Shown: piece by piece, positions 20,581 to 30,137 of the stretch
Layout: each line of letters opens with the position of its first letter
Numbering within the stretch: position 1 is the first letter of the stretch
Origin: Ruegeria sp. YS9
GTDB taxonomy: Bacteria; Pseudomonadota; Alphaproteobacteria; Rhodobacterales; Rhodobacteraceae
DNA length: 64,000 nucleotides
Assembly (NCBI RefSeq): GCF_024628725.1
Contig: NZ_CP102409.1
Span: 1,459,001 to 1,523,000 of the forward strand
Reading direction: 5' to 3'
Translations under genes and position numbers: made by a program
Notes under the pieces: model-generated
The model's database searches: none
Told to the model about the DNA's origin: nothing
Seen by the model: the letters and a program-made list of their open reading frames with translations, nothing else

Positions 20581-21344
20581 ATATATGGCGTAAAGCGTTG
20601 ATTCAACTTGCGCATTCCGCCCAGCCAGCGATCATAATCGGCCGCTTTGAGTTGCAGATAATCCAGAACCTGCGGATGTGGAAGAACCAGAAACCGTTCT
20701 TCCCGGATGGCTTGTACGCAGGCTTCAGCGACGTCTTCGGGCTCCAGCATTCCGTCGATCGATGCCACTGAAACCTCGTGTCCTTCAGTCATCTGCGACC
20801 GAACCGCCTGAGGACAAAGAACCGAGACCCGCAGACCTTTGGTGCCATATGTCAGCGACAGCCATTCGGCAAATCCGACCGCCGCGTGTTTCGTGACGCC
20901 GTATGGCGCCGCACCGGGTTGGTTCAGCAAACCCGCCGCAGAGGCCGTCGTCAAAATATAACCGCCGCCGCGACCGATCATGCGAGGCACCAGATGTCGC
21001 GCTGTCCACACGTGTGACATCACGTTGATTTTCCAAATTTTTTCCCATTGATCGTCCGGAACATCCAGACCGCCAAGCGTCAGGATGCCGGCATTTGCGC
21101 AGAACAGATCAATTGGGCCGACAGTGTTTTCGGTGTAATCAATCAACGCCTTGATCTGATCCTCATCCGAGACGTCACATGTGAAGGCAACGCCGCCAGT
21201 TTGGGTTGCGACTTCACGGGCTCCGGCTGCGTCAATATCCGAACAGATGACGCGCGCACCTTCCTGAGCAAAGCGTTCCGCCAAACCCCGGCCAATGCCA
21301 TCTGCGGCGCCGGTCACGATGACAGTTCTATCTCTGAGCTCCAT
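20577..21344 (-). CDS. Short-chain dehydrogenase/reductase
   Basis: A 255-residue SDR with TGAADGIG at 11-18, NAGIL near 87, a Ser in ILTTASAAGLL and YGVTKHA as the Tyr/Lys pair. The C-terminal 60 residues (PEDVAEACVQAIREERFLVLPHPQVL) resemble a group of SDRs that act on larger hydrophobic substrates. The ATG at 21344 follows GGGA. A start four codons earlier is possible. Convergent with tesB. Substrate unknown. Confidence 0.88.
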   Translation of the reverse strand: MELRDRTVIVTGAADGIGRGLAERFAQEGARVICSDIDAAGAREVATQTGGVAFTCDVSDEDQIKALIDYTENTVGPIDLFCANAGILTLGGLDVPDDQWEKIWKINVMSHVWTARHLVPRMIGRGGGYILTTASAAGLLNQPGAAPYGVTKHAAVGFAEWLSLTYGTKGLRVSVLCPQAVRSQMTEGHEVSVASIDGMLEPEDVAEACVQAIREERFLVLPHPQVLDYLQLKAADYDRWLGGMRKLNQRFTPYI

Positions 21345-21532
21345 AGCGCATCCCAAAACAAATCTTGTGTGTCTTGGTCAACGTGTTCACTTTGCGGCCA
21401 AGTTACAAGCGGACAATATTCACCATAATACCAATTATGCGATCATTAGGTGAGCATGGGTGAATTCACATCCGAAGTGCGACCCCTGTTTAAGTTCACA
21501 TGGTTTGCACGTTACAAGCCCACACCAAATAG

Positions 21533-22222
21533 CTACCCCAACGCGTATCCTGCGCCGCGGACGGTTCGCACTGGATCGGTTCCGCCATATTGCGTCAGAG
21601 CTTTGCGCAGACGCCCGATATGCACATCGACCGTTCGGGTATCGACATAGATGTCGCGGCCCCAAACCCGGTCCAGCAATTGCTCGCGGCTCCAGACCCT
21701 GCCCGGCTTTTCCATGAACGTGCTGAGAAGCCGGAACTCGGTCGGCCCGAGCTTGAGTGGTTTGTTGTCCCGGCTGACTTTGTGCGTCTCGGAATCAAGA
21801 ATAATGTCATCGAATTCCAGGCGCAAACCAACTGTCGAAGGACGGACGCGGCGCAATTGCGTGCGCACGCGCGCCATCAGCTCGACCACGGAGTATGGCT
21901 TGACCACGTAGTCATCCGCCCCGGTTTCAAGACCGCGAACCTTGTCCACTTCCTCGGACCGGGCCGACAGCATGATTATCGGGATTGAACGCGTGTCCGG
22001 GCGGCTTTTCAGACGACGACAGACCTCGATACCGCTCAGATTGGGCATCATCCAGTCCAGGACGATGATGTCCGGACTGTCTTCATCCACCAACAATATG
22101 GCTTCTTCACCGTTGGCAGCCTTTGAAACCCGAAATCCTTCTGCTTCAAGATTGTAGGCCAGAACTTCGCGCTGAGCCATTTCATCCTCTACAACCAGAA
22201 CGGTAGGCTGATCTGCGGACAT
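21533..22222 (-). CDS. phoB: Phosphate regulon response regulator PhoB
   Basis: An OmpR-family regulator of 229 residues. The receiver domain has the acidic pair Glu12/Asp13, phospho-acceptor Asp56 in IIVLDWMMPN and Lys in VVKPYS. The winged-helix DNA-binding domain spans about 130-229 (LGPTEFRLLSTFMEKPGRVWSREQLLDRVWG, DVHIGRLRKAL). PhoR should phosphorylate it under phosphate limitation, after which it binds Pho boxes such as the pair before pstS. GGAGGCGAGC precedes the ATG. It is the last gene of the pst operon, 12 bases after phoU. Confidence 0.97.
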   Translation of the reverse strand: MSADQPTVLVVEDEMAQREVLAYNLEAEGFRVSKAANGEEAILLVDEDSPDIIVLDWMMPNLSGIEVCRRLKSRPDTRSIPIIMLSARSEEVDKVRGLETGADDYVVKPYSVVELMARVRTQLRRVRPSTVGLRLEFDDIILDSETHKVSRDNKPLKLGPTEFRLLSTFMEKPGRVWSREQLLDRVWGRDIYVDTRTVDVHIGRLRKALTQYGGTDPVRTVRGAGYALG

Positions 22223-22234
22223 CTCGCTCGCCTC

Positions 22235-22936
22235 CTACACGGTTTGCGACGTGTTGTCGGCCTTGGGCCGAGCCTCGGTCGGGCGGTCGCCGGTGACCAG
22301 GTACACAACCTGTTCGGCGATCGAGGTTACGTGATCGCCCATACGTTCGATATTCTTGGCGATGAAATGCAGGTGCATGCAGGCCGAAATATTGCGCGGG
22401 TCTTCGGCCATGAAGGTCAGAAATTCCCGGAACAGGCCGTTATACATCTGGTCAACTTCTTCATCGCGGTTGATGACGTCTGTGGCCAGTTCCGCATCGC
22501 GCTGAATATAGGCATCCAGCGCATCACGCAGCATCCGTTCGACCTCGCGTGCCATCCGGCGCAAGGCCGCAGCGCTTCCGGAGATCTCGCTGGCATTGAC
22601 CAGAACCGTGGTTCGTTTGGCGATATTCTTGGCATAGTCGCCAATGCGCTCAAGGTTGCCGGATACCTTCAGAACCGACAGGATCAGCCGCAAGTCACCG
22701 GCCGTGGGTGCACGCAACGCAATCAACCTGGCGGTTTCTTCATTGATCAGTTCTTCAAGCGCGTCGATGGCTTTGTCGCCTTTTCGCACCTCTTGCGCCA
22801 ACTCTTCATCGCGGGTTTCCAGCGAGCGGGCCGCGCCTATGATGGCGGCCTCGACCAGCCCGCCCATCTTCATGATATGCGCTTGGATCGCCTCGAGGTC
22901 GCGGTCAAAAGCAGTTGCAATATGTTGTTCGCTCAT
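22235..22936 (-). CDS. phoU: Phosphate transport system regulator PhoU
   Basis: A 233-residue all-helical protein made of two repeated three-helix bundles, each with the metal-binding E/DXXXD-type motif (RIGDYAKNI near 100, RMGDHVTSI near 200). It links PstB to PhoR and keeps the regulon off when phosphate is plentiful. It sits between pstB and phoB on the same transcript. Confidence 0.97.
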   Translation of the reverse strand: MSEQHIATAFDRDLEAIQAHIMKMGGLVEAAIIGAARSLETRDEELAQEVRKGDKAIDALEELINEETARLIALRAPTAGDLRLILSVLKVSGNLERIGDYAKNIAKRTTVLVNASEISGSAAALRRMAREVERMLRDALDAYIQRDAELATDVINRDEEVDQMYNGLFREFLTFMAEDPRNISACMHLHFIAKNIERMGDHVTSIAEQVVYLVTGDRPTEARPKADNTSQTV

Positions 22937-22952
22937 TGTCAGATACCTGTGC

Positions 22953-23750
22953 TTAGCCGATGCGGCCGGTAATGTAGCTTTCCGTGCGCGGATCTATCGG
23001 ATTGGTAAAAATCTGCCCGGTTTCACCGAATTCAACCAGATTGCCCAAGTGGAAAAAGGCCGTTTTCTGACTGACCCGCGCCGCCTGCTGCATCGAGTGG
23101 GTGACGATCACAACGGAAAACCGCGACCTCAGTTCATCGATCAACTCTTCGACCTGTGCTGTCGCAATCGGGTCAAGGGCCGAGCACGGCTCGTCCATCA
23201 ACAGAACTTCGGGTTCGGTGGCGACGGCCCGGGCGATGCACAAACGCTGCTGCTGGCCGCCGGACAGGCCGGTGCCAGGTGCATCCAGACGATCCTTGAC
23301 CTCATCCCAGATTGCACCTCGGCGCAAGGATTTTTCTACTATTTCATCCAGTTCCGCCTTGTTGCGGGCCATGCCGTGAATGCGCGGGCCATAGACCACG
23401 TTGTCATAGATCGACTTCGGGAACGGGTTGGGTTTTTGGAACACCATTCCGACCTTGGCGCGCAACTGGACCGGATCGACACGCTTGTCATAGATATCTT
23501 CACCATCCAGCAGGATGTCGCCTTCGACGCGGCAGATATCGATGGTGTCGTTCATCCGGTTCAGGCAGCGCAGGAAGGTGGACTTGCCACAACCAGATGG
23601 CCCGATAAAGGCCGTGACGGTCTTGTCTTCGATCTCAACGCTCACGTCCTTGATGGCATGGGTCTCACCGTAGAAAACCTGTACGTTCTTGGCGTTGATC
23701 TTGATGTCTTTGGAGTCCACGGTTCTCTCCACTCGTGTCATGTCGTTCAT
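22953..23750 (-). CDS. pstB: Phosphate ABC transporter ATP-binding protein PstB
   Basis: The cytosolic ATPase of the PstSCAB importer, about 265 residues. Walker A is GPSGCGKST near 42, the signature is [16 protein letters not shown], and Walker B is [14 protein letters not shown] with the H-loop in [14 protein letters not shown]. The start at 23750 ([11 protein letters not shown]) is preferred because GGGGGCTGGA precedes it. An ATG at 23762 directly abuts the pstA stop and lacks a ribosome site. Confidence 0.97.
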   Translation of the reverse strand: MNDMTRVERTVDSKDIKINAKNVQVFYGETHAIKDVSVEIEDKTVTAFIGPSGCGKSTFLRCLNRMNDTIDICRVEGDILLDGEDIYDKRVDPVQLRAKVGMVFQKPNPFPKSIYDNVVYGPRIHGMARNKAELDEIVEKSLRRGAIWDEVKDRLDAPGTGLSGGQQQRLCIARAVATEPEVLLMDEPCSALDPIATAQVEELIDELRSRFSVVIVTHSMQQAARVSQKTAFFHLGNLVEFGETGQIFTNPIDPRTESYITGRIG

Positions 23751-23762
23751 TCCAGCCCCCAT

Positions 23763-25094
23763 TTACCAGCGGCGTTCAAAGCGGCGGCGCAAGATGATTG
23801 CGATGATATTCATGGTCAGCAGGAACATCAAAAGTATGATGATCCCACCCCAGGCCTTCTCGTAAAAGCCCGCGTCAGCGCGTGCGGCCCATGTATAGAT
23901 CTGGGCGGGCATGGCCGAGTTCGGCTCGGTAAAGCCTGCAAGAAAGCCGTCAGGATAACCGCGCGCGACAAATCCAACCATGCCGATCAGCAGGAGGGGT
24001 GCGGTTTCTCCCAAGGCTTGCGCCAGACCGATGATGGTACCTGTCAGAATGCCCGGCGCAGCCAGTGGCAGCACGTGGTGAAACACCGCCTGCATTTTCG
24101 ACGCCCCTACCCCCAACGCCGCATCGCGGATCGACGGAGGCACGGCCTTCAAAGACGCACGGGTCGAGATGATGATCGTCGGAAGCGTCATCAGGGTCAG
24201 AACCAGACCGCCGACCAGCGGAGCCGATTGCGGCAGGTGCATGAACTGAATGAAAACGGCCAGGCCCAGAATGCCGAAGACGATGGACGGAACCGCGGCC
24301 AGGTTCGAAATGTTCACCTCGATCAGGTCAGTCAGCTTGTTCTGCGGCGCAAATTCTTCGAGATAGATCGAAGCTGCAACGCCAATCGGAAGAGACAGAC
24401 ACAGAACGACCAGCATCATGAAGAATGAACCCACAACCGAGACACCGATACCTGCGCCGCCGGGGTTGTCCACGCCTGCGTCCGCGCCGGTGATGAAGGG
24501 CCAGTTGAATGCCTGCCTGATGATGCCTGCCTGTTCCAGCGCATCGACCAGATCCAGATCGCTTTTTTGCAGAAACCGGCTGTCCTGTATCGTGTCGCGG
24601 GATACGCGGCCTTTGAAATACCCGTCCACCCGGCTGGATGCCGCCAGATCGAAACTGACCGCCTCACCCAGCTTGTCTGGATTTTCGGTGTAAAAGGTCC
24701 GGATCGTCCCGCCGACTTTTCCCAAAAGACGCTCGATCGCTGCCTCATCAAAATCAACGCTGATTCCGCGTTCGGCAAGTTCACTGTTCAACTGGGCGAC
24801 GAACAGGTTGGAATAGACTTTTGTCTTGAACAGGGCCCCTTCGGCCTCGTCCTGCTGCGGTTCGGTCAGTGTGAAATCAATGCTGACGACCGTGCGTTGG
24901 AAGGCCGGGATACCCTGCGACAGGATCGAAGCAAACAGAACAACCAGAAAGAACAGACCGGTTGCGATTGCGGCGATGCCATAAGCACGGAACCGTTTCT
25001 CGGCCTTGGCGCGTTTCTTCGTGCGTTCATCCGAAGCCGTAAGCGAGATCGTATGGCGACCGGATTGGGGGCTTTGCATACTGGTGTCGGTCAT
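23763..25094 (-). CDS. pstA: Phosphate ABC transporter permease PstA
   Basis: An inner-membrane permease of 443 residues, longer than the ~296 of E. coli because of a periplasmic or linker insertion between the first helix (about 40-62) and the permease domain. The insertion region has FTLTEPQQDEAEGALFKTKVYSN and later LEQAGIIRQAFNWPF. The binding-protein-dependent transport domain has the EAA-like loop AALGVGASKMQAVFHHVLPLA. The start at 25094 overlaps the pstC stop (ATGA) with GGGAGCAG upstream. The enlarged form is common in alphaproteobacteria. Confidence 0.95.
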   Translation of the reverse strand: MTDTSMQSPQSGRHTISLTASDERTKKRAKAEKRFRAYGIAAIATGLFFLVVLFASILSQGIPAFQRTVVSIDFTLTEPQQDEAEGALFKTKVYSNLFVAQLNSELAERGISVDFDEAAIERLLGKVGGTIRTFYTENPDKLGEAVSFDLAASSRVDGYFKGRVSRDTIQDSRFLQKSDLDLVDALEQAGIIRQAFNWPFITGADAGVDNPGGAGIGVSVVGSFFMMLVVLCLSLPIGVAASIYLEEFAPQNKLTDLIEVNISNLAAVPSIVFGILGLAVFIQFMHLPQSAPLVGGLVLTLMTLPTIIISTRASLKAVPPSIRDAALGVGASKMQAVFHHVLPLAAPGILTGTIIGLAQALGETAPLLLIGMVGFVARGYPDGFLAGFTEPNSAMPAQIYTWAARADAGFYEKAWGGIIILLMFLLTMNIIAIILRRRFERRW

Positions 25095-26563
25095 TCGTAC
25101 TGCTCCCGGTACTTGCGCACGATATAAAGGGCACACACGTTGAGCCCCAAGGTGAGAATGAAAAGGGTCATGCCAAGTGCGAAGGCGACCAGCGCCTCGG
25201 GTGAGGCAAAGTCGGCGTCCCCCGTCAACTGGCTGACGATCTTGGCTGTCACGGTTGTCATGGCTTCGAACGGGTTCAGGCTGAGGCGGGCCGCGGCCCC
25301 TGCCCCGAGAACCACGATCATGGTCTCGCCGATGGCGCGTGATGCCGCCAGAAGGATCGCGCCGACGATACCGGGCAACGCGGCGGGCAGAACGACCTGA
25401 CGGATGGTTTCCGATTGCGTGGCGCCAAGGCCATAAGAACCGTCGCGCATGGCCTGCGGCACTGCGTTGATAATGTCGTCAGACAGCGATGAGACAAACG
25501 GGATCAACATGATCCCCATCACCAGACCCGCAGTCATGACGGCAGTGCCGGCTTTCATCCAGCCCAGGCCACTTTCACCAAATACGTCCAACAGCAGCGG
25601 GCCAACGGTCAACAAGGCGAAGAGACCGTAAACGATGGTCGGAATCCCGGCCAGCACCTCAAGCAGCGGCTTGGCGACAGAGCGCAAGCGGGAAGAAGCG
25701 TATTCGCTGAGATAGATCGCGGCGAACAATCCGATCGGCACTGCAACCAGCAGCGCCACGACAGAGATGTAGAGCGTCCCCCACAGCAGCGGCAAGATAC
25801 CGAGTTCGGACAACCCGCCGCGGCCCGAAAAGCTGGGTGCCCAGGTCATGCCGAAAAAGAAATCTGACGCCGGGTACAGTTTGAAGAATTCCCAGGTGTT
25901 GAACACAAGAGACAGGACAATGCCCACCGTTGTGAGGATTGCAACCGACGCGGCCGCCAGAAGCAGGACACGAACCCCCTGTTCCACAACGTTGCGCGCT
26001 CGGTATTCGGCGTTGGTTTGCAACCAGCCCGCTACGGCACCGATCAAGGCAACCGCGACAACGGCAACGGACATGATTGCGTACCCGGTCGAGCTCATGG
26101 CGCGGTAGCTCTGCGCAGCGCGCAGTACCGGTTGGGTGATGTCCGAAGTCACAACCTGCCCCGCGTCCTTCAAAAGCTGGGTGATCTCGGCGACATTTGC
26201 ATCGGCATCACTGGCGGCGTTCTGGGTCAGAGTGCCTTGCGCAACCGCGTTGTCCAGCCCGGCGGCGGTGCGGCGTACTTCGGCCATCACCAGGCTGCGG
26301 GAGGAACCTTCCTTTATCACGGAGTCCGGTATCATGTCCGACACCTGCGCATTGAGGAAGAAAGGCTGCGCCAACAGCCATACAATCAAGAGACCGAAGG
26401 CCGGCACAAGTGTCTTCAGTGCAACGTTTGCACCGTAAAAAGATGGCAGGGAATGCAGGTTCCGACTGTCACCCCCTGCGTTTTGCAGTGCGCGTGTGCG
26501 TCCCAACAGATAGCCGACAGCCGCGATCGCCGAAACGATCAGAAAGAGCCAAAGTATCGGCAT
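25091..26563 (-). CDS. pstC: Phosphate ABC transporter permease PstC
   Basis: A 490-residue partner permease, also longer than E. coli PstC (about 319). It has an extra N-terminal membrane region (helices near 1-20, 50-70, 165-185) and a hydrophilic segment around 85-150. The transport domain carries GSYGLGATQSETIRQVVLPAALPG. It follows pstS after a hairpin-containing spacer and is coupled to pstA. PstC and PstA form the phosphate channel. Confidence 0.95.
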   Translation of the reverse strand: MPILWLFLIVSAIAAVGYLLGRTRALQNAGGDSRNLHSLPSFYGANVALKTLVPAFGLLIVWLLAQPFFLNAQVSDMIPDSVIKEGSSRSLVMAEVRRTAAGLDNAVAQGTLTQNAASDADANVAEITQLLKDAGQVVTSDITQPVLRAAQSYRAMSSTGYAIMSVAVVAVALIGAVAGWLQTNAEYRARNVVEQGVRVLLLAAASVAILTTVGIVLSLVFNTWEFFKLYPASDFFFGMTWAPSFSGRGGLSELGILPLLWGTLYISVVALLVAVPIGLFAAIYLSEYASSRLRSVAKPLLEVLAGIPTIVYGLFALLTVGPLLLDVFGESGLGWMKAGTAVMTAGLVMGIMLIPFVSSLSDDIINAVPQAMRDGSYGLGATQSETIRQVVLPAALPGIVGAILLAASRAIGETMIVVLGAGAAARLSLNPFEAMTTVTAKIVSQLTGDADFASPEALVAFALGMTLFILTLGLNVCALYIVRKYREQYE

Positions 26564-26608
26564 GACACCCCCATTGCCTTCGATTGCGAGTAGTAAAAAG
26601 ACAGTGAA

Positions 26609-26630
26609 GGGGCGACTGATCCGTCGCCCC
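26609..26630 (-). promoter_or_regulatory. Hairpin between pstS and pstC (attenuator or mRNA 3'-end stabiliser)
   Basis: A perfect 8-bp stem (GGGGCGAC / GTCGCCCC) with a 6-base loop just downstream of the pstS stop. It is followed on the minus strand by TTCACTGTCTTTTT, an imperfect T tract. Partial termination here would give more PstS than membrane subunits. Confidence 0.65.
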
Positions 26631-26655
26631 CATTTGCGTTACACTGACGTCTGGC

Positions 26656-27696
26656 TCAGCTGCCCGAACCCATGGTGACTTCGTTGGCGATTGCGTCCTG
26701 AGTTTTTGCCAGTTCAGGATCGGCGACCAGGCCATAGTTGGCAAGCGGGCCCGACGGACCGGCGATTTCGTCATGGGTGAAGAACTGCGCGTATTCCTTC
26801 AAACCGGGGATTACGCCGATATGAGCTTTCTTCACGTAGAAGAACAGCGGGCGGGAAACCGGATATTCGCCCGTCGAGATGGTTTCGGTCGACGGTGCGA
26901 CACCCGACATGGTGGCAACCTTCAACTTGTCGGTGTTGTTCTCGTAGAACGCCAGACCAAACACGCCGATACCGTTGGGGTTGGTGTCGATACGCGCCAG
27001 GGTTTCGGTATAGTCACCGTCGATATCAACCGATTTGCCATCGGTGCGAACCGCCAGACAGGCATCTTCAGCGTCGTCTTCGCTCATGCCGCCCGCGATC
27101 ATGGCTTCCATGGCGCCGGTTTCTTCACAACCGATCAGCAGAACTTTTTCTTCGAACACTTCGCGGGTGCCGTGCTTGGTGCCTGGGATGAAGCTTGCGA
27201 TTTCAACATCGGGCAGTTCTGGGTTGAACTCGGCCCAGGTGTTGTACGGGTTGTCAACGATCTCACCGTCTTTCAGAACTTTTGCACCCAGAGCATTGAA
27301 AATGTCGGACGGTTCGAACGCGGTGAAGGCAGGCCCGGTCTGCTGGCTAGCGAATACGATGCCGTCATAACCGATGCGGACTTCCATGATGTCGGTCACA
27401 CCGTTTTCGGCGCAGGCTTTGATCTCTTTTTCACGGATCGCGCGCGACGCGTTTGCAACGTCGATGGTGTTTTCGCCAACGCCTTCGCAGAAACGCTTCA
27501 GACCAGCCGACGAACCGCCGGATTCAACAACCGGAGTTGGAAAGTCTGTGTTTTCACCGAACAGTTCGGCTACGATCGAGGCATAAGGCAGAACGGTCGA
27601 CGAACCGGCGATCTGAACGTTGTCACGCGCCGCAGCAGTGGTCGCCGAGACGGCAGCGATAGCCAGCGCAGATGCCGACAGTTTTACAAAGGACAT
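26656..27696 (-). CDS. pstS: Phosphate-binding periplasmic protein PstS
   Basis: A 346-residue substrate-binding protein with a Sec signal peptide (SASALAIAAVSATTAAA, cleavage before RDNVQ). The phosphate-site motif at the mature N-terminus is AGSSTVLPYASIVAELFGE, with GSSAGLKRFCEG further on. Length and layout match the PstS of marine alphaproteobacteria. AGGGAGA precedes the ATG. The tandem Pho boxes 70 bases upstream make it the first gene induced by PhoB. Confidence 0.97.
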   Translation of the reverse strand: MSFVKLSASALAIAAVSATTAAARDNVQIAGSSTVLPYASIVAELFGENTDFPTPVVESGGSSAGLKRFCEGVGENTIDVANASRAIREKEIKACAENGVTDIMEVRIGYDGIVFASQQTGPAFTAFEPSDIFNALGAKVLKDGEIVDNPYNTWAEFNPELPDVEIASFIPGTKHGTREVFEEKVLLIGCEETGAMEAMIAGGMSEDDAEDACLAVRTDGKSVDIDGDYTETLARIDTNPNGIGVFGLAFYENNTDKLKVATMSGVAPSTETISTGEYPVSRPLFFYVKKAHIGVIPGLKEYAQFFTHDEIAGPSGPLANYGLVADPELAKTQDAIANEVTMGSGS

Positions 27697-27766
27697 TTCA
27701 GTCTCCCTGAAAAGGTATGCTTGATCACCACCATGATGATCCTGCGGGGACCCCTATGGCGCGTGC

Positions 27767-27806
27767 GTAAGCCTTTTGTGACACATGCGTAACGGTTTTA
27801 TGACAG
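27767..27806 (-). promoter_or_regulatory. Two tandem Pho boxes upstream of pstS
   Basis: On the minus strand four 7-mers occur at exact 11-base spacing: CTGTCAT, CCGTTAC, GTGTCAC, GGCTTAC, separated by AAAA, GCAT and AAAA. This is the classical PhoB site (two direct 7-mers per 18-base box, boxes 22 bases apart). CATAGG lies about 10 bases beyond and could be the -10, so PhoB would replace the -35 contact and activate pstSCAB-phoUB. Confidence 0.9.
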
Positions 27807-27889
27807 CAGGCGTTTTTTTGCGTTTTATTCAAAGAAACGCCAATGCCCCAAAGGGTCAGAATAAAAGCAGACTTGCATTCCAAGTTGTT

Positions 27890-28930
27890 TCAACGAGGTA
27901 AAACAACCGTAAAAACAGAGCCTTTTCCCAATTCGCTTTCGACGCGAAGTCTTCCACGATGGCGATTGACGATGTGCTTCACGATCGCAAGACCAAGCCC
28001 CGTTCCGCCCAGTTGCCGCGACCTGTGGCTGTCGGCGCGATAGAATCGCTCAGTCAGGCGCGGCAGGTGAACGGCATCTATGCCGGGCCCCTTGTCTATG
28101 AACTGGATTCGGACAGCCGGGCCGCGCATCGCCGGATCCCTGTCCACAGGCAAGACACGTACGGTGACGCTGCCGCCACTGGCGCCATATTTGATCCCGT
28201 TCTCGATGAGATTGGTGAAAACCTGTCGCAATTGATCACCGTCGCCGGTGACTGAAAGCGGACCGTTTTTCACGTCCAGCGACAGAACCACGCCAGCGTC
28301 TTCCGCAAGGGGCCGCAAAGAGTTTATCGTGGATTGAAGAAGACCGGTAAGCTCCAGCTGTTGCCTGGGTCGAACACGTTCTTCGCTTTCGACCCGGTTC
28401 AACGACAACAGATCCCCGACCAGACGGTTCATCCTGTTGGCTTCATCGGCCATGATCTTGAGGAACCGATCCCGTGCCGCGGGGTCTTCGCGTGCCGGAC
28501 CACGCAAGGTTTCAATGAAACCCATCAAGGCGGTCAACGGCGTGCGCAATTCATGGCTGACATTGGCTACGAAATCCCGTCGCATCTGGCTGGCGTGTTC
28601 CAGATGGGTGGTATCCTGAAACGTGACCATGACGGCCCCTTCGGAAGCGACACCGTTCATGTATCTGCATTCGACTGTGTATGTTGTGTCCTGCGCGCCG
28701 TCATTGGACAGATGACGTGCTTTCTTTGCGCTTTTGCTTGTCAGGCTTTGCTCGATCGCGTCCAGAACCTGCGGCTGCCGCAATATGGTCGCAAAATGAC
28801 GTCCAACAATGTTCTGGCCCAGAAGTGACGTTGCATCCGTGTTCACGGCAATGATCCGTTCAGTCTGATCCACCATCAGCGCCGGCAACGGGATCGCAAG
28901 AACAATGTCCTCAAGAACGTCTTCGGTCAT
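27890..28930 (-). CDS. phoR: Phosphate regulon sensor histidine kinase PhoR (no membrane segment)
   Basis: A 346-residue sensor kinase. It begins directly with a PAS domain (about 8-108), then HisKA with phospho-acceptor His126 in FVANVSHELRTPL and HATPase_c with N box LIENGIKYG, G boxes DKGPGID and GGTGLGLAIVKHI. E. coli PhoR has two N-terminal helices before the PAS domain. None is encoded here, and only 27 bases separate its start from the upstream gene. It should therefore be cytosolic or bound through PhoU/PstB. It lies upstream of pstS with its own spacer. Confidence 0.94.
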   Translation of the reverse strand: MTEDVLEDIVLAIPLPALMVDQTERIIAVNTDATSLLGQNIVGRHFATILRQPQVLDAIEQSLTSKSAKKARHLSNDGAQDTTYTVECRYMNGVASEGAVMVTFQDTTHLEHASQMRRDFVANVSHELRTPLTALMGFIETLRGPAREDPAARDRFLKIMADEANRMNRLVGDLLSLNRVESEERVRPRQQLELTGLLQSTINSLRPLAEDAGVVLSLDVKNGPLSVTGDGDQLRQVFTNLIENGIKYGASGGSVTVRVLPVDRDPAMRGPAVRIQFIDKGPGIDAVHLPRLTERFYRADSHRSRQLGGTGLGLAIVKHIVNRHRGRLRVESELGKGSVFTVVLPR

Positions 28931-28957
28931 GGTTCAAAACCCACTCATTCCGCCGCG

Positions 28958-29482
28958 TCAAAGCGCAGGTTTCAGGGTTTCACGGAATTTGCGCATGTTT
29001 TCCTGATAGTGCAGCGCACTGAACGTGATCCTTTGGGCCGCGGCCTCATCCAGTTGGCGCACGACCTTGCCCGGCGATCCCATGACAAGCGAATTGTCGG
29101 GAATTTCCTTGCCCTCGGTGATCAGGGCCCCTGCTCCGATCAGACAGTTCCGGCCGATCTTCGCCCCGTTCAGAACGATTGCGCCCATTCCGACCAACGT
29201 GTTTTCGCCTATGGTGCAGCCATGCAGCATCACCTTGTGCCCGATGGTGCAATTTCGACCAATCGTCAGGGGAAAGCCGGCGTCGATATGCATCACGCAG
29301 TTTTCCTGAACGTTGCTGCCTTCGCCGACCCGGATTTCTTCGTGATCCGCGCGAATCGTGCAGCCGAACCAAACCGAGGCCCCCTTCTCGAGCACAACCT
29401 TGCCAATCAGATTGGCATCGGGCGCGACCCAGGTGTCCTCGTGAATGTGCGGAGCGTGCTCGCCCAAAGCGTAAATGGTCAT
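28958..29482 (-). CDS. Gamma-carbonic anhydrase family protein
   Basis: A 174-residue left-handed beta-helix protein of the gamma-CA/PaaY/YrdA group, built from hexapeptide repeats ([53 protein letters not shown]). Histidines for a zinc site between trimer subunits are present in [17 protein letters not shown]. Catalytic carbonic anhydrase activity is not assured in this branch. Its ATG overlaps the gmk stop region by four bases, so it is cotranscribed with yicC-gmk. Confidence 0.9.
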   Translation of the reverse strand: MTIYALGEHAPHIHEDTWVAPDANLIGKVVLEKGASVWFGCTIRADHEEIRVGEGSNVQENCVMHIDAGFPLTIGRNCTIGHKVMLHGCTIGENTLVGMGAIVLNGAKIGRNCLIGAGALITEGKEIPDNSLVMGSPGKVVRQLDEAAAQRITFSALHYQENMRKFRETLKPAL

Positions 29483-30135
29483 GACAGTCCCTCGAATTCT
29501 CTCTGCAACTTGCGGACGTGCTGTTGCAACCTGGGTTGCTGAATGCGGCGCATCCGCTCAGCGCTGACGATTGTTTTCAGCTTTTCTTCGGTTGCCTCTA
29601 GGTCATCGTTGATCAGGACGTAATCGTAATAGCCCCAGTGGCTGATTTCATCCCAGCTTTTGAGCATACGGCGGCCGATGACGTCATCACTGTCTTGCCC
29701 GCGCGTTTCCAGCCGGCGGCGCAGCTCGGGGATGGACGGCGGCAGAATGAAGATCGACAACGCGTGCTTGCCCAGATCCGAATTTCGGATCTGCACTTCA
29801 CCCTGCCAGTCGACGTCGAACAATACGTCCTTGCCGGCATTGATCGAATTTTTGACCGGCTCGGCAGGCGAGCCATAGAAGTTTCCGAATACATGGGCAT
29901 GTTCCAGCATCTGCCCATCAGCGACTTGCTGTTTGAATTCGTCCTCGGACAGGAAGAAATACTCGCGCCCATGCTCTTCGCCAGGGCGCGGAGCCCGGGT
30001 CGTCGCCGAGATCGAGAATTCCAGATCCGTATCCCAGGCCATCAGCCGTCTGGCCAGGGTCGATTTGCCCGCTCCGGACGGAGAAGACAGGATGATTAGT
30101 AGGCCTCGGCGGTCCGCCATGTCAGTCGTTCCCAT
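29479..30135 (-). CDS. gmk: Guanylate kinase
   Basis: ATP-dependent phosphorylation of GMP to GDP in the cytosol. It has a P-loop [10 protein letters not shown], the GMP-binding region [27 protein letters not shown], and [12 protein letters not shown]. About 218 residues from the ATG at 30135. A second ATG at 30120 ([10 protein letters not shown]) would give 213, and both are acceptable. It follows yicC by a few bases, the usual pairing. Confidence 0.96.
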   Translation of the reverse strand: MGTTDMADRRGLLIILSSPSGAGKSTLARRLMAWDTDLEFSISATTRAPRPGEEHGREYFFLSEDEFKQQVADGQMLEHAHVFGNFYGSPAEPVKNSINAGKDVLFDVDWQGEVQIRNSDLGKHALSIFILPPSIPELRRRLETRGQDSDDVIGRRMLKSWDEISHWGYYDYVLINDDLEATEEKLKTIVSAERMRRIQQPRLQQHVRKLQREFEGLS

Positions 30136-30137
30136 TC

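Noticed and set aside
22644..24428. A 594-codon open frame on the plus strand across phoU, pstB and pstA
   Set aside because: It is antisense to three confidently assigned genes and has no ribosome site or recognisable domain. High G+C third positions create long shadow frames.
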